DNA of 64,000 nucleotides from Rhodococcus sp. H36-A4 (GCF_027158005.1 NZ_JAPVLQ010000004.1:218713-282712), one strand, 5' to 3'. Shown: positions 39,957 through 49,470, counted from the stretch's first letter. Made by a program: numbers and translations. The notes: generated from the sequence alone by a model not told the origin.

Positions 39957-40690
39957 ATTCCGGACTCCTTCGTCCGCACCAGAATCGCGTTGCACTCCGA
40001 GCATCGGACGAGTTTGTCAGCCGGCGCGGCGGCGATTCGAGAGATCTCCCCACGATCCAGCTCGATTCGGCACGCGCCACAACGGCGAGCCTGAAGTAGA
40101 GCGGCACCGCGGCCGGACAGCGCGCGTTGCTTCTCGTAGATCGCCATCAGATCTTCGGGGAGGCCTGACGCGAGTTCGGTTCGGCGGGCAGTCGCGCGTT
40201 GCTCGGCGGCGTCGATGTCCGCTACTGCATCATCGCGGCGCCGACCCGAATCGATGAGTTCGTCCTCGATCTGCGTCACCTGCGCACCGGCATGGTTGTA
40301 GTCGGTCTGGGACGCCTCACGACGTTCCATGACCTCGAGAAGCTCCTCTTCCAACAGGCCTTGGCGTCGTTCGAGGCTAGCGAGCTCGTGCTGCAATTCC
40401 GACATTTGTTTGGGTGCGATCGTTCCGCTGTCCAGCATCTTGCGGTCGCGGTCTTCGCGCTGACGGACAGCGTCGACTTCGTTTTCGAGTTTCTTGATAT
40501 CGCGGTCGAGATCGTCCATCGACATCTGGACCGTGACGGCAGCGTCTCGACGTGAGACTCGCTCGGCCTCGAGCTTCTCGAACTCGGTCTGCTCCGGAAG
40601 CGTTCTACGCCGATGAGCGATCTGCGACAGTTCGGTATCCACTGAGGCCAGTTCGAGAAGTGAGGCCTGCACTCGGGGGTCGACATTCAC
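39953..40690 (-). CDS. C4-type zinc-ribbon coiled-coil protein
   Basis: This 245-residue protein is mostly helical coiled coil (about residues 30-175, rich in Glu/Arg/Leu heptads), followed by a C-terminal zinc ribbon with CGACRIELDRGEISRI and VRCSECNAILVR (two CxxC pairs). It matches the conserved Rv2229c family (DUF164/CT398-like), which has been suggested to act with nucleic acids; the exact role is unknown. It begins MNVDPRVQASLLELASVDTE. It lies between the Nif3-like gene and the RNase H fusion, overlapping the latter by 4 bases, an arrangement shared with M. tuberculosis. Confidence 0.9.
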   Translation of the reverse strand: MNVDPRVQASLLELASVDTELSQIAHRRRTLPEQTEFEKLEAERVSRRDAAVTVQMSMDDLDRDIKKLENEVDAVRQREDRDRKMLDSGTIAPKQMSELQHELASLERRQGLLEEELLEVMERREASQTDYNHAGAQVTQIEDELIDSGRRRDDAVADIDAAEQRATARRTELASGLPEDLMAIYEKQRALSGRGAALLQARRCGACRIELDRGEISRIAAAPADKLVRCSECNAILVRTKESGI

Positions 40691-40777
40691 GCGTGATGAC
40701 TCCTGCGACTATGGAAGTTGATTCGGTCGAACCTTACCGGCTCGCGCACCGACGGCGGACAAGAGTTGGTCGAGGGA

Positions 40778-41932
40778 CTATTTGGACGCGGTCGGCGCCG
40801 CGCCGAGGGTCCAGGGGTCGGTTCTCGTTCCACTGACGCGGCTCCCCCATCCTGCGGTCTCGGCAAATGCTGCGTCGACGATGCTGCGGGCCTGCTCACA
40901 CCATGGGTACTCCGACGCCCAGTGCGCCACGTCGATCACCGCAGGGCCACCGGCGCGAAGATGTTCGTCGACGGGATGGTGCCGCAGATCCGATGTGAGG
41001 TAAACGTCGACTCCCAATGCCCGAACGGCGTCGAGAAACGAATCCCCCGCGCCACCGCACAGCGCAACAGTCCGCACCACGGTGTCGGGATCACCGGCTG
41101 TGCGCACACCCCACGCCGTATCCGGCAGTGCACGGCGCACCCGTTCGCTGAATTCGCGAAGCGTGGTCGGCGACGCGAGCGTGCCGATCCGTCCGAGGCC
41201 GGTCGAGGTCGGCAGGCGGGCCTCCTCGAAGATGTCGAATGCGGGCTCTTCGTAAGGGTGCACCGCGGTGAGCGCAGCGAGGACGGTCTGCCGCGCCGAC
41301 GCCGGGGCAACCACTTCGATCCGGTCCTCGGCCACCTGCGCGAGTCTGCCGACTGCACCGATCGCCGGTTCGGCCCCGACCTCCGGACGAAACTGGCCGA
41401 TGCCTTCGACGGTCCAACTGCATTCGCGGTAATTACCTATCGCACCTGCGCCCGCGCCGAACAACGCCGAGCGAACGGCGGAACTGTGGGTCTTCGGAAC
41501 GAGAACGACCCACTTGTCGACAGCGGGCGCGTCGATCGGCTCGATGGGACGCGAAACGGCGACCCCGAGGACCGCGGCCAAAGCGTCGGATACGCCGGGA
41601 TCGGCGGAGTCCGCGTTGGTGTGGGCGGTGAACAACGCACATCCCGCCTTGACGAGGCGATGGATCAGGGCACCTTTCGGCGTATTCGCCGCGACGGTGT
41701 CGACTCCTCGCAGGAGCAACGGATGGTGCGCGATCAACAGATCGGCGCCCCACTCGAGTGCCTCCTCCACGACGTCCGCGGTCGCATCCACGGTGTACAT
41801 CACCTTGCGCACACGATCGGATGGATCTCCGCAGACCAAGCCGACCGAGTCCCAACTCTCGGCGAGCCGAGGAGGATAAGCAGCGTCGAGCACTGCCACC
41901 ACGTCGGCCAACTTCACTGTCTGATCGGTCAT
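40778..41932 (-). CDS. Nif3-like dinuclear metal centre hexameric protein
   Basis: This NIF3/YbgI family protein of 384 residues is often annotated GTP cyclohydrolase 1 type 2 by homology. Family motifs are the start [32 protein letters not shown] with the metal-binding His pair, [16 protein letters not shown], and near the C-terminus [17 protein letters not shown] and [12 protein letters not shown] CutA-like insert in the middle ([15 protein letters not shown]) is normal for the long form (Rv2230c). The start is ATG 41932, overlapping the cobC stop by ATGA; the frame open to 42370 lies inside cobC. Biochemical function is uncertain. Confidence 0.9.
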   Translation of the reverse strand: MTDQTVKLADVVAVLDAAYPPRLAESWDSVGLVCGDPSDRVRKVMYTVDATADVVEEALEWGADLLIAHHPLLLRGVDTVAANTPKGALIHRLVKAGCALFTAHTNADSADPGVSDALAAVLGVAVSRPIEPIDAPAVDKWVVLVPKTHSSAVRSALFGAGAGAIGNYRECSWTVEGIGQFRPEVGAEPAIGAVGRLAQVAEDRIEVVAPASARQTVLAALTAVHPYEEPAFDIFEEARLPTSTGLGRIGTLASPTTLREFSERVRRALPDTAWGVRTAGDPDTVVRTVALCGGAGDSFLDAVRALGVDVYLTSDLRHHPVDEHLRAGGPAVIDVAHWASEYPWCEQARSIVDAAFAETAGWGSRVSGTRTDPWTLGAAPTASK

Positions 41933-42987
41933 GCTGATTCTCCCTCTGCACGTGCTTTGGCCAGAGCGTCGACGAGTATGTCGACCTGTTCTCGCCCGCG
42001 GACCGCTACCCGCAGGTGATCCGTCGTCAGTCCTGGAAAAGTGTCGCCGCGCCGCACTGCCACGCCTTGGGTGCGTAATCGAATCCTCAGGTCTGCGGCA
42101 CCGGGCATTCGCAACAGTAAGAACGGGGCGCGGGCGCCGTCGGCGACGTCGATACCAAGGCTTCGCAGTCGGTCGGTCATCGATGCCCGGTCTGCGGCGA
42201 TAGTGATTGCCTTCGCCGCCGCCGCGTCGACCGCAGCGGGTTCGTTGCACGCGGTGATCGCCTCGATCTGGAGAGTGCCCAGCGGCCAGTGCGCTCGGCC
42301 GCGGGTCAACCTGGCGAGCAGATCGGGGTGCCCCAACGCGTAACCGCATCGCAGACCCGCCAGCGCCCACGTCTTGGTAAGACTTCTCAGAACGAGGACG
42401 TCGGGAAGGCTCGCCGACGCCAGCGAATGCTCCTCCCCCGTTATCGCGTCGGCGAATGCCTCGTCGACGACCAGCACACGCCCTGGCCTTCGCAGGGCCA
42501 ACAGTGCGTCGCGTTCGTGTAGAACCGAGGTCGGATTGGTGGGATTGCCGACCACCACCATGTCGGCTTCGTCGGGGACGAAGTCGGGATCGAGCCGATA
42601 CGGTTCAGGTAGGAGAACCTGCACGGTCTCGATGTCGGCTTCTCGCAACGCCCATTCGGGTTCGGTGAACGATGGGTGCACGACGGCAGCGAGACGCGGC
42701 TTCAGTCTCGGCAACATCGCGAATCCTTCGGCGCCCCCGGCGAGCAGAAGGACCTCTTCCGGTGACCGGCAGTGTCGTCGCGCCACCACCTCGCGGGCCG
42801 CACGATCAGCTTTCTCGGTCGGATAGGTACCCAGGCTGCCGAGGCTCGCAGCGAGGCGCATCCGTAGCCACTCCGGTGGAGCGGTGCCTTGAACGTTGAC
42901 TGCGAAGTCGACCATTCCGTCGCCGACCTCTGCGTCACCGTGGTGACGCAGAGGTGACAGTGCCGCCAGTTCGGGGAGTGCTCTCAT
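41929..42987 (-). CDS. cobC: Threonine-phosphate decarboxylase-like aminotransferase (cobalamin pathway)
   Basis: This fold-type I PLP enzyme is annotated CobC/CobD (L-threonine-O-3-phosphate decarboxylase-like) in the Rv2231c position, supplying the aminopropanol arm of B12. The 352-residue protein has [41 protein letters not shown] and the PLP lysine motif [20 protein letters not shown]. It is short for a class I aminotransferase but normal for this group. A role as histidinol-phosphate-type aminotransferase cannot be excluded by sequence alone. It heads a minus-strand operon with the Nif3-like, zinc-ribbon and RNase H genes. Confidence 0.85.
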   Translation of the reverse strand: MRALPELAALSPLRHHGDAEVGDGMVDFAVNVQGTAPPEWLRMRLAASLGSLGTYPTEKADRAAREVVARRHCRSPEEVLLLAGGAEGFAMLPRLKPRLAAVVHPSFTEPEWALREADIETVQVLLPEPYRLDPDFVPDEADMVVVGNPTNPTSVLHERDALLALRRPGRVLVVDEAFADAITGEEHSLASASLPDVLVLRSLTKTWALAGLRCGYALGHPDLLARLTRGRAHWPLGTLQIEAITACNEPAAVDAAAAKAITIAADRASMTDRLRSLGIDVADGARAPFLLLRMPGAADLRIRLRTQGVAVRRGDTFPGLTTDHLRVAVRGREQVDILVDALAKARAEGESA

Positions 42988-43031
42988 TGCCGGTGAGCGT
43001 AGTCGGCGGTCTCACCGATAAGGTTTTCGTC

Positions 43032-43727
43032 ATGACAAAGCTCGACCCACCGACTTCCCGTGCCCAGGTCGTGCTCTTCGATCTCGATGGAACCCTCACC
43101 GATTCGGCACCTGGGATTCTCGCCGGATTCCGCCATTCGTTGGCCACGGTCGGAGCGCCCGAACCGACCGACAAGCAGCTGGCTCTGGTCATCGGTCCAC
43201 CGCTACTCGATTCGTTCCGAACGATGGGCCTTGCCGAGGACGTGGCGCAGCGGGCGCTCGCCGCTTACTTCGAGCGTTACGACGCGCAGGGCTGGGCCGA
43301 GAACTCGGTCTTCGACGGTATCGAGCCGGTCTTGGCGGGATTGAAGGCTCGCGGCGTCCGGCTCGGGGTCGCCACGTCGAAGTCGGAACGGTTCGCGCAC
43401 CGCATTCTGGACCACTTCGGACTGTCGGAGTACTTCGAGTTCATCGGCGGAGCGAGTAACGACGGTGCACGCAGATCGAAGCCCGATGTGATCGCACATT
43501 CGCTGCGCAGTCTCGGTCTCGTTCCCAAGGAGGTGTCCGATGGCGGGACCTCCGGCGTTCTGATGGTCGGCGATCGTGATCACGATGTTCACGGCGCAGC
43601 TCGGTTCGGCATTCCGACGGTCTATGTCGACTGGGGCTACGGAATCGAAGGCGAGGACGATGACGCGTCGTTCGTCGTGACAACGATGGACGAGCTCGCA
43701 AAGGTGCTCGATGACAACACCGAATAG
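43032..43727 (+). CDS. HAD-superfamily protein, PtkA-like
   Basis: This 231-residue HAD hydrolase starts at ATG 43032 (the frame is open to 42954 over cobC). Motif I is LFDLDGTLTD, motif II lies in GVATSKSERFAHRIL and motif IV is MVGDRDHDVHGA. A small helical cap sits between I and II. Its closest known counterpart is Rv2232, the HAD-fold protein tyrosine kinase PtkA. The Tyr in VDWGYG (residue 203) aligns with the PtkA autophosphorylation site Tyr262 as I recall it. The N-terminal extension of ~60 residues in PtkA is absent. A plain phosphoglycolate-phosphatase role is an equally fair reading. The ptpA gene normally found next to it is missing. Confidence 0.85.
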   Translation: MTKLDPPTSRAQVVLFDLDGTLTDSAPGILAGFRHSLATVGAPEPTDKQLALVIGPPLLDSFRTMGLAEDVAQRALAAYFERYDAQGWAENSVFDGIEPVLAGLKARGVRLGVATSKSERFAHRILDHFGLSEYFEFIGGASNDGARRSKPDVIAHSLRSLGLVPKEVSDGGTSGVLMVGDRDHDVHGAARFGIPTVYVDWGYGIEGEDDDASFVVTTMDELAKVLDDNTE

Positions 43728-43830
43728 CTCGGTCGATAGAGGCGGCTGTACCGGACTCGTGGATTGGGTGACTGGACGCCTCTGAGCCGGCGCGAGTGGC
43801 ATGGTTGGTCGCTGAGGCTAACCTAGAGGC

Positions 43831-44772
43831 GTGCGAAGGTTCAGATTTCTGCTCCGTCCAGGTTGGTTGGCGCTGGCTGCTGTGGTTGCCATGTTCGCCT
43901 ACTTCTGCTTTTCGGTACTTGCCCCATGGCAGCTGGGTAAGAACACCGAGACGTCACAACGAAACGCGCTGATCGACCAGTCGGTGAATGCCGAGCCCGT
44001 CGATATTTCCGAAGTTCTGGGCTCGACCGGATTCTCCTCGGACGACGAATGGCGGCGAGTGGTCGCCACAGGTTCGTATCTTCAGGACAAGGAAGCGCTG
44101 GTTCGTCTACGCAGCATCCGTGAGCAGCCTGCATACGAAGTCATCACACCGTTTCAACTCCAGGATGGGCCGATCGTCCTCGTCAATCGCGGATACGTCC
44201 TACCTGTGCAGGGAACGCAACCTCCACCCATCGACCCGCCGCCTACCGGGGAGCTGACCCTCGAAGCTCGACTTCGTCAGGCCGAGGGCACCTCACGTGA
44301 GCCGATCGAGGAAGCCGGGCGTCTGCAGGTCTACAACATCAATCCGGAACAGATCGGAACGGCCGTCGGTGTCGATGCCGTCGACGCGTATTTGCAACTC
44401 GACGACGCCCAACCCGGTGGTCTCGGGCTCATCGAGCTCCCGCAGACCGAGTCCGGGCCGTACTTGTCCTACGGACTGCAATGGCTCGCGTTCGGCATCA
44501 TGGCACCACTCGGGCTTGCTTACTTCGCCCGTGCCGAGTGGCGTGAACGACGCAAGTCCAAACAGCAGGACATCCTCGACACAGCATCGTCGTCGGTCGA
44601 CTCGGCCGATCCCCCCGCGGAGACACCATCGGCGAGCAGGCACGACGAGGAACCCGAATTCACGTTGCCCACTCGTAGAGAACGGCGTTCGAAGTCGAAG
44701 GCGAAGACGGAGTCAACGAATCGATCGGCCAACGATGTTCGCTTGGCCGATCGCTACGGCAAGAACAGCTGA
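43831..44772 (+). CDS. SURF1-family cytochrome oxidase assembly protein
   Basis: SURF1 helps build the aa3 cytochrome oxidase, probably at the heme A step. The 313-residue protein has the expected two transmembrane helices, near residues 8-34 (RPGWLALAAVVAMFAYF) and 215-235 (YGLQWLAFGIMAPLGLAYFA). Between them is a soluble loop with LGKNTETSQRNALI, EWRRVVATGSYLQDKEALVR and VLVNRGYVLP. The C-terminal ~70 residues are charged low-complexity sequence. It starts at GTG 43831. CtaC and CtaF at the left of the window are likely clients. Its last 60 bases overlap the convergent cobD gene. Confidence 0.9.
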   Translation: MRRFRFLLRPGWLALAAVVAMFAYFCFSVLAPWQLGKNTETSQRNALIDQSVNAEPVDISEVLGSTGFSSDDEWRRVVATGSYLQDKEALVRLRSIREQPAYEVITPFQLQDGPIVLVNRGYVLPVQGTQPPPIDPPPTGELTLEARLRQAEGTSREPIEEAGRLQVYNINPEQIGTAVGVDAVDAYLQLDDAQPGGLGLIELPQTESGPYLSYGLQWLAFGIMAPLGLAYFARAEWRERRKSKQQDILDTASSSVDSADPPAETPSASRHDEEPEFTLPTRRERRSKSKAKTESTNRSANDVRLADRYGKNS

Positions 44773-45711
44773 CACCACGGTCGTACCGATCTGCACGATG
44801 AGGGACAGCGTTGCCGCTCTATCCAAATCGCTCGGCGCCGGAGCACGTCCGTGACCGAGTCTCGGCCGTATCTCCACGCCGTGCGCGTACTCGGTGCGGC
44901 CCCCGAGGCTGATCCCGAGTGCGCCCGCAGCAGTTGCTTCGGCCACACCGGCATTGGGGCTCGGGTGCCGTGAGGCATCATGACGCCAGGCACGCAGCGA
45001 TTCCGCCGATCGTCCGCCCACCAAGGGTGCCGCGACCACCGTCGAAATGCCGGTCAGTCGAGCAGGGATCAGGTTCACTACGTCATCGAGACGTGCGGCG
45101 AACCAACCGAAGCGCAGGTACCTGGTGGAGCGGTACCCGATCATCGCGTCCAACGTGTTGATCGCCCGGTACCCGAGAATGCCGGGCACACCGGCCACAG
45201 CGCCCCAGAACATGACACCGACCGTGGCGTCGGAAGTGTTCTCGGCAATCGATTCCAATGATGCGCGCGCCAGCCCGTCGGTGTCGAGCACACTCGGATC
45301 TCGACCACAGAGCGATGGCAGCAACGCACGTGCAGAGTCGAGATCGCCTGCCTCGAGGTGACGCGCCATCTGTGATCCTGTGCGGGACAGTGACGTCCCG
45401 CCGAGCGCTACCCAGGCGGCGGCCGCGGTCATGGCGGTGTCGGTAACGGCGCCGCGTCGACGCGCGAACGACGCTGCCAGCACGCCTAATCCGATAGTGC
45501 CTCCGACCAACGTCGCCGTGTGAACGACACCTGCCGACTTCGAATCCCGATAGGTACTGGATTCGAGCCCTCCCGCGATCCGGCCGAAGCCAGCAACAGG
45601 GTGCAACCGTCGTGGATCCCCCAGCACTCGGTCGAGTACGAGCCCGAGTACCAGCCCCGCGGCACGTGATCGGGGGTCCCTCGCGCCATCCTTCACGACT
45701 CGACAATTCAT
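44713..45711 (-). CDS. cobD: Cobalamin biosynthesis protein CobD/CbiB
   Basis: This membrane amide synthase attaches aminopropanol (phosphate) to adenosylcobyric acid to make cobinamide. The 332-residue protein has LGLVLDRVLGDPRRLHPVAGFGR at its start, ESIAENTSDATVGVMFWGAV (the family signature), FWGAVAGVPGILGYRAINTLDAM and DASRHPSPNAGVAEATAAGALG, plus four or five hydrophobic stretches. I chose ATG 45711; the frame is open to 45825. Its 3' end overlaps the SURF1 gene by 60 bases tail to tail, and the tail beyond that point is hydrophobic and family-like, so the overlap is real. Confidence 0.93.
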   Translation of the reverse strand: MNCRVVKDGARDPRSRAAGLVLGLVLDRVLGDPRRLHPVAGFGRIAGGLESSTYRDSKSAGVVHTATLVGGTIGLGVLAASFARRRGAVTDTAMTAAAAWVALGGTSLSRTGSQMARHLEAGDLDSARALLPSLCGRDPSVLDTDGLARASLESIAENTSDATVGVMFWGAVAGVPGILGYRAINTLDAMIGYRSTRYLRFGWFAARLDDVVNLIPARLTGISTVVAAPLVGGRSAESLRAWRHDASRHPSPNAGVAEATAAGALGISLGGRTEYAHGVEIRPRLGHGRAPAPSDLDRAATLSLIVQIGTTVVSAVLAVAIGQANIVGRSIR

Positions 45712-45866
45712 GACTCGACGGTAGCGAGCCGGAGGCCGAGCAGATGCAGTGGGCGGGTCGGCGCCAGCGGTACACCCCGTGCCTCTACCGGAGTCCACTT
45801 CGAGAACCGTGGTCGTGGAGAGCATCCAGCCACTCGCCCAACATGTGCTCCCTTAGAATCGACCGT

Positions 45867-46460
45867 ATGACTGCCGAAGGCACGACCCCCACCACCACGA
45901 CGACGACCGGCATGCCGAGCTGGGCCAAGAAGAGCATCCTCATAGCGGTAGGCGTGCTGGCGTTGGTGGTTGCGTACTTCATCCTCGCCGCGTTCCTGCC
46001 GAGATGGTGGAGCATCCGCGTCGGAAATCTTTCGGATCAAGCGTTCAGCAAAGGCATTTTCTGGGGCTTGATCTTCGGCACTCTCTGCACCTTGGTGCCA
46101 CTGCTGTTGTTCACGGTGGCATGGGCCGTCCGAAAGCGCCGGGGCGGAAAAGTCATCGCCATCATCGCCCTCGTGCTGGCAGTCGCAACTGCCATTCCGA
46201 ACCTGCTGACGCTCTCGATCGTTCTCGGCGGCAACAATGCTTCCCACGCAGGTGAAAGAACTCTCGACACCGAAGCTCCCGGATTCCGGGGCGCGAGCCT
46301 GGTCGGTGCAGTCATCGCGATCGTACTGTTCGCGCTCCTGACGTTCGTGGTCGTCCGTGGGCAGCGTCGTCGAGCGCAAAAGCGTCTGAACGCAGCAACG
46401 ACGAACCCGGCCCAATCCGGCCCAGCTCAGGGAACGACAGGTGCCTTCCCGCCGTCGTAA
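45867..46460 (+). CDS. Putative four-helix membrane protein
   Basis: This 197-residue protein has no family I can name with confidence. It starts at ATG 45867 with a Thr-run (TTPTTTTTTG), then four hydrophobic segments near residues 26-47, 68-88, 94-118 and 145-168. The ends are cytoplasm-like (RRRAQKRLNAATTNP). The GGNNASHAGERTLDTEAPGF loop may be extracellular. There is no clear ribosome-binding site, but AGAATCGACCGTATG fits a short or leaderless transcript. It is divergent from cobD; the tail overlaps the next minus-strand gene by 34 bases. Confidence 0.7.
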   Translation: MTAEGTTPTTTTTTGMPSWAKKSILIAVGVLALVVAYFILAAFLPRWWSIRVGNLSDQAFSKGIFWGLIFGTLCTLVPLLLFTVAWAVRKRRGGKVIAIIALVLAVATAIPNLLTLSIVLGGNNASHAGERTLDTEAPGFRGASLVGAVIAIVLFALLTFVVVRGQRRRAQKRLNAATTNPAQSGPAQGTTGAFPPS

Positions 46461-46675
46461 GGCTCGATAGTCAGCAGCGCTTCCGGTTCGAACGTCAAGG
46501 TCACCGGTTCACCACCGTCGGAGACGGTCACGACGACCGACAAGCCCTCCTGACCGACCGACTCGATACGCCCTCGCGAATCCCCCGCTTCATCCACGAG
46601 CGAATAGTCGCCCACCTGGACGAGCAGCTCTTCGGCCGCGACAGTACGACGGCCACCGAAATCTTCCACAGTCAT
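46427..46675 (-). CDS. Small conserved hypothetical protein
   Basis: An 82-residue acidic protein I do not recognise. It starts MTVEDFGGRRTVAAEELLVQ and looks like a beta-rich fold (VGDYSLVDEAGDSRGRIESV, then VVVTVSDGGEPVTLTFEPEA), reminiscent of a PRC-barrel-like or small beta-barrel pattern; that resemblance is only visual. It has no signal or helix span. It lies 31 bases after the next minus-strand gene and could share its transcript. The tail-to-tail overlap with the membrane protein gene is 34 bases. Confidence 0.6.
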   Translation of the reverse strand: MTVEDFGGRRTVAAEELLVQVGDYSLVDEAGDSRGRIESVGQEGLSVVVTVSDGGEPVTLTFEPEALLTIEPYDGGKAPVVP

Positions 46676-46706
46676 TCCCTCACCGTAGGCGAGGAATCGC
46701 CGTGCG

Positions 46707-47138
46707 TCATTCGTGCCCGTCAGGCGGATCGGTCACCAGCACATCATCTGCCGGAATGACAATGGGGAGTTCGACGCGGCGCTCTTCCCAGCTTGGGTAT
46801 CCCGGCCGAATCCATACGCGAGTGTCATCCAGCTGAACGAGCACCATCCGGCGCCACTGCCATGACGGTTCGGGGCTGCGCAGGTCGGTGTCACGTGAAA
46901 TCGGCATCGGCGCAAACGCCCAACAGGGCACCGACAGTGACGAGAGCCCCTCCGTGACGAGGACTTCGGCAGCATCGAGCACGTGCAGTCCGGTCGCAAC
47001 GAGATGCCCAACGGGATTGACAGCATCAACGGAGTATTCGTCGTAGTTCTCCGACAACGTCCATCCCACGAGCTCGTCGTCCGACGGACGTGTCACCGGG
47101 AGCCTGCTGCGCCACCGACCGATATCCACCCGCACCAC
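46707..47138 (-). CDS. Hypothetical protein
   Basis: This protein of about 143 residues is unrecognised. I chose GTG 47138 as the start (VVRVDIGRWRSRLPVTRPSD); the frame is open to 47222 and the true start is uncertain. The sequence is Trp/Pro-rich with alternating hydrophobic residues, suggesting beta structure (WRRMVLVQLDDTRVWIRPGY). It has no membrane segment. It is transcribed away from the alcohol dehydrogenase gene and precedes the 82-residue gene on the same strand. Confidence 0.55.
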   Translation of the reverse strand: MVRVDIGRWRSRLPVTRPSDDELVGWTLSENYDEYSVDAVNPVGHLVATGLHVLDAAEVLVTEGLSSLSVPCWAFAPMPISRDTDLRSPEPSWQWRRMVLVQLDDTRVWIRPGYPSWEERRVELPIVIPADDVLVTDPPDGHE

Positions 47139-47259
47139 TGTACGGTTCCGGATCCTGCACCTCACTGCACACAACAGGGCGGAAACGGCGGGATCCCGCC
47201 GAAGGCGGACAGTAGTGTGCAATCAGTTGCGCTCTTGTACCGATAAGAGGAGTCGAACC

Positions 47260-48417
47260 ATGGTTGCCCACATCTCGTTTCCGAGGTTTCTGAAGCTCGG
47301 CCCCGGCGCCGTCGAGGAACTCGGGTCGGTTCTAGTCGACCTGAATGTCGAACGTCCGCTACTCGTCACCGACGCATTCATGGTCGGCAACGGTTCCGCC
47401 GAGCGACTGATTCGCATCATCGAGGCGGCGGGCAAAAAGGTGGCACTGTTCTCCGACACGGTCCCCGATCCCACGACCGACTCGTTGCAAGCCGGCGTCG
47501 ACGCGGTGAAGGCCCACGACGCCGACGTCGTCATCGGGTTCGGTGGCGGCAGTCCGATGGACACAGCCAAAGCGCTGGCGGTGCTGGCCGGGCAGGGCGG
47601 TGCGATGCGCGAGTACAAGGCGCCGCGTACCTACGCGGGCCCAGCACTTCCCATCATTGCTATACCCACTACCGCAGGAAGCGGTTCGGAAGCAACGCAA
47701 TTCACCATTATCACCGATCTCGCGACCGACGAAAAGATGCTGTGTCCGGGATTGTCGTTTCTGCCGATCGCGTCGATCGTGGATTCGGAACTCACGATGT
47801 CGATGCCTCCACGCCTGACGGCCGATACAGGTATCGATGCGTTGACGCATGCCATCGAGTCCTACGTCAGCAAGAAGGCGAACCCGATCTCCGACGGACT
47901 TGCACTGTCCGCGATGAATTCGATCGGCCTGTTTCTGTTACGTGCGTACCGTGACGGGTCCGACCGCGAGGCACGAGATGCGATGATGCACGCCTCGACA
48001 CAGGCAGGAATGGCCTTCTCGAATGCAAGCGTCTGCCTGGTGCACGGTATGAGCAGGCCGATCGGTGCACATTTTCATGTGGCACACGGTCTTTCCAACG
48101 CGATGCTCCTGCCTGCTGTCACCAAGTTCTCCATCCCTGGCGCTCGAGATCGATACGCAGATTGTGCACGCCAGCTCCGTACCGCAGAACGTTCCGACTC
48201 CGACGAGGTTGCGTCGGCGAAGCTCGTCGAGTTCATCGATACCCTCTGCGCAACCGTCGAGGTACCCACACCCAGCACCTACGGAATCGACATCTCACGC
48301 TGGGAGGAGCTCATCCCGCTCATGGCGGAGCAGGCACTGGCGTCGGGCTCCCCGTCGAACAATCCGGTGGTGCCGACGGCGGACGACATCGCCGAGCTGT
48401 ACCGCAGCGCGTACTGA
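47260..48417 (+). CDS. Iron-containing alcohol dehydrogenase (group III)
   Basis: This NAD(P)-dependent alcohol/aldehyde oxidoreductase of the Fe-ADH superfamily has 385 residues. The nucleotide-binding motif VVIGFGGGSPMDTAKALAV and the triad PTTAGSGSEAT are clear. Metal ligands are an Asp in LTADTGIDALTHAIESYVS, His in that same segment, and two His in HGMSRPIGAHFHVAHGLSNA. The substrate cannot be deduced. It starts at ATG 47260 with GAGGAG 7 bases upstream. The following flavoprotein gene lies 106 bases downstream, with no terminator seen between. Confidence 0.9.
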   Translation: MVAHISFPRFLKLGPGAVEELGSVLVDLNVERPLLVTDAFMVGNGSAERLIRIIEAAGKKVALFSDTVPDPTTDSLQAGVDAVKAHDADVVIGFGGGSPMDTAKALAVLAGQGGAMREYKAPRTYAGPALPIIAIPTTAGSGSEATQFTIITDLATDEKMLCPGLSFLPIASIVDSELTMSMPPRLTADTGIDALTHAIESYVSKKANPISDGLALSAMNSIGLFLLRAYRDGSDREARDAMMHASTQAGMAFSNASVCLVHGMSRPIGAHFHVAHGLSNAMLLPAVTKFSIPGARDRYADCARQLRTAERSDSDEVASAKLVEFIDTLCATVEVPTPSTYGIDISRWEELIPLMAEQALASGSPSNNPVVPTADDIAELYRSAY

Positions 48418-48523
48418 AGCCCGAACCTGAAAGAGGTTGGCGTCGAAGGAACCTCACGCACCGCCCCATGATGGAAGAACGCACACGCGTCGAGTGGTCG
48501 TATCCGACGCCTACGCTGAGGGC

Positions 48524-49444
48524 GTGAGCCCTTCATCGGACGTTGTCACCATTGTCGGAGCCGGCATGGCAGGCGCTGCGTGTGCCGCAGTACTTCGAGC
48601 CGCCGAGGTGCCGTTTCGTCTCGTCGAGCGCGGCCGCGCTGTCGGTGGACGAATGGCATCCCCGGTGCTGCACGGCCGTCGGGTCGACGTCGGAGCCGGA
48701 TACTTCACGGTTCGTGACCCGGAGTTCGCCGACGTCGTGGATCGGTGGCACATTGCTGGTTCGGCCCGACCGTGGACCGACACGTTCGGGGTGCTCGTCC
48801 CCGGCGAAGATCCCGGCACCAGTTCCGGGCCCACACGGTGGGCGACACCGGACGGTCTCAGGTCCCTGGTCCGTGCACTTCTCGACGGTATCGACGTGGA
48901 ATACGAAGACATCACCGAACTTCCCAAGGGCGACGTCGTGCTCGCGATGCCCGATCCGCAGGCCGAGCGGCTTACCCCTGTTCCCGACGCCGTCGATTAC
49001 GACCCAGTTATCGCGGTCGTCCTCGGTTTCGATTCGTTGACGCTGCCTTTTCGAGACGCAGCGTTCGTCAACGAGCATCCTGCCATCCAATTCGTCGCCG
49101 ATGACGGTGCTCGACGCGGCGACGGCGCACCGGTGCTCGTTGCCCACACGACGCCCGAGTGTGCGCGAACGCATCTGCTGAACCCCGACAGTGCAGTCGA
49201 ACCGGTAGTGAAGGCCCTACGGGAAGTGCTCGACGCGCCTGCACCGATATGGACTCATGCACATAGGTGGTCCTTCGGCAAACCTGCCGACCACCATCCG
49301 AGCAGCTTCTCCATCATCGAATCCGGTGGCCGCACAATCAGTTTCGCCGGTGATCAGTGGAGTCCAACCGGCCCGCCTCGCGTCGAGAGTGCGTGGAGGT
49401 CTGGAACCGATCTTGGTAGAGCACTGTCCGCGCTACGCGTATGA
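48524..49444 (+). CDS. NAD(P)/FAD-dependent oxidoreductase (renalase/amine-oxidase-like)
   Basis: This flavoprotein of 306 residues starts at GTG 48524. The FAD dinucleotide motif VTIVGAGMAGAACAAVLRAA lies near residues 6-25, followed by ERGRAVGGRMASP and VDVGAGYFTVRDPEFADVV, the pattern of renalase-type amine oxidase relatives. The C-terminal FAD-contacting segment is SFAGDQWSPTGPPRVESAWRSG. At ~300 residues it is the short form of the superfamily. The substrate is unknown. The ribosome-binding site (GAGGG) is very close to the GTG, so the start is somewhat uncertain. Confidence 0.85.
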   Translation: MSPSSDVVTIVGAGMAGAACAAVLRAAEVPFRLVERGRAVGGRMASPVLHGRRVDVGAGYFTVRDPEFADVVDRWHIAGSARPWTDTFGVLVPGEDPGTSSGPTRWATPDGLRSLVRALLDGIDVEYEDITELPKGDVVLAMPDPQAERLTPVPDAVDYDPVIAVVLGFDSLTLPFRDAAFVNEHPAIQFVADDGARRGDGAPVLVAHTTPECARTHLLNPDSAVEPVVKALREVLDAPAPIWTHAHRWSFGKPADHHPSSFSIIESGGRTISFAGDQWSPTGPPRVESAWRSGTDLGRALSALRV

Positions 49445-49470
49445 CGACGTCCGATCACCAGCAACTGCTT

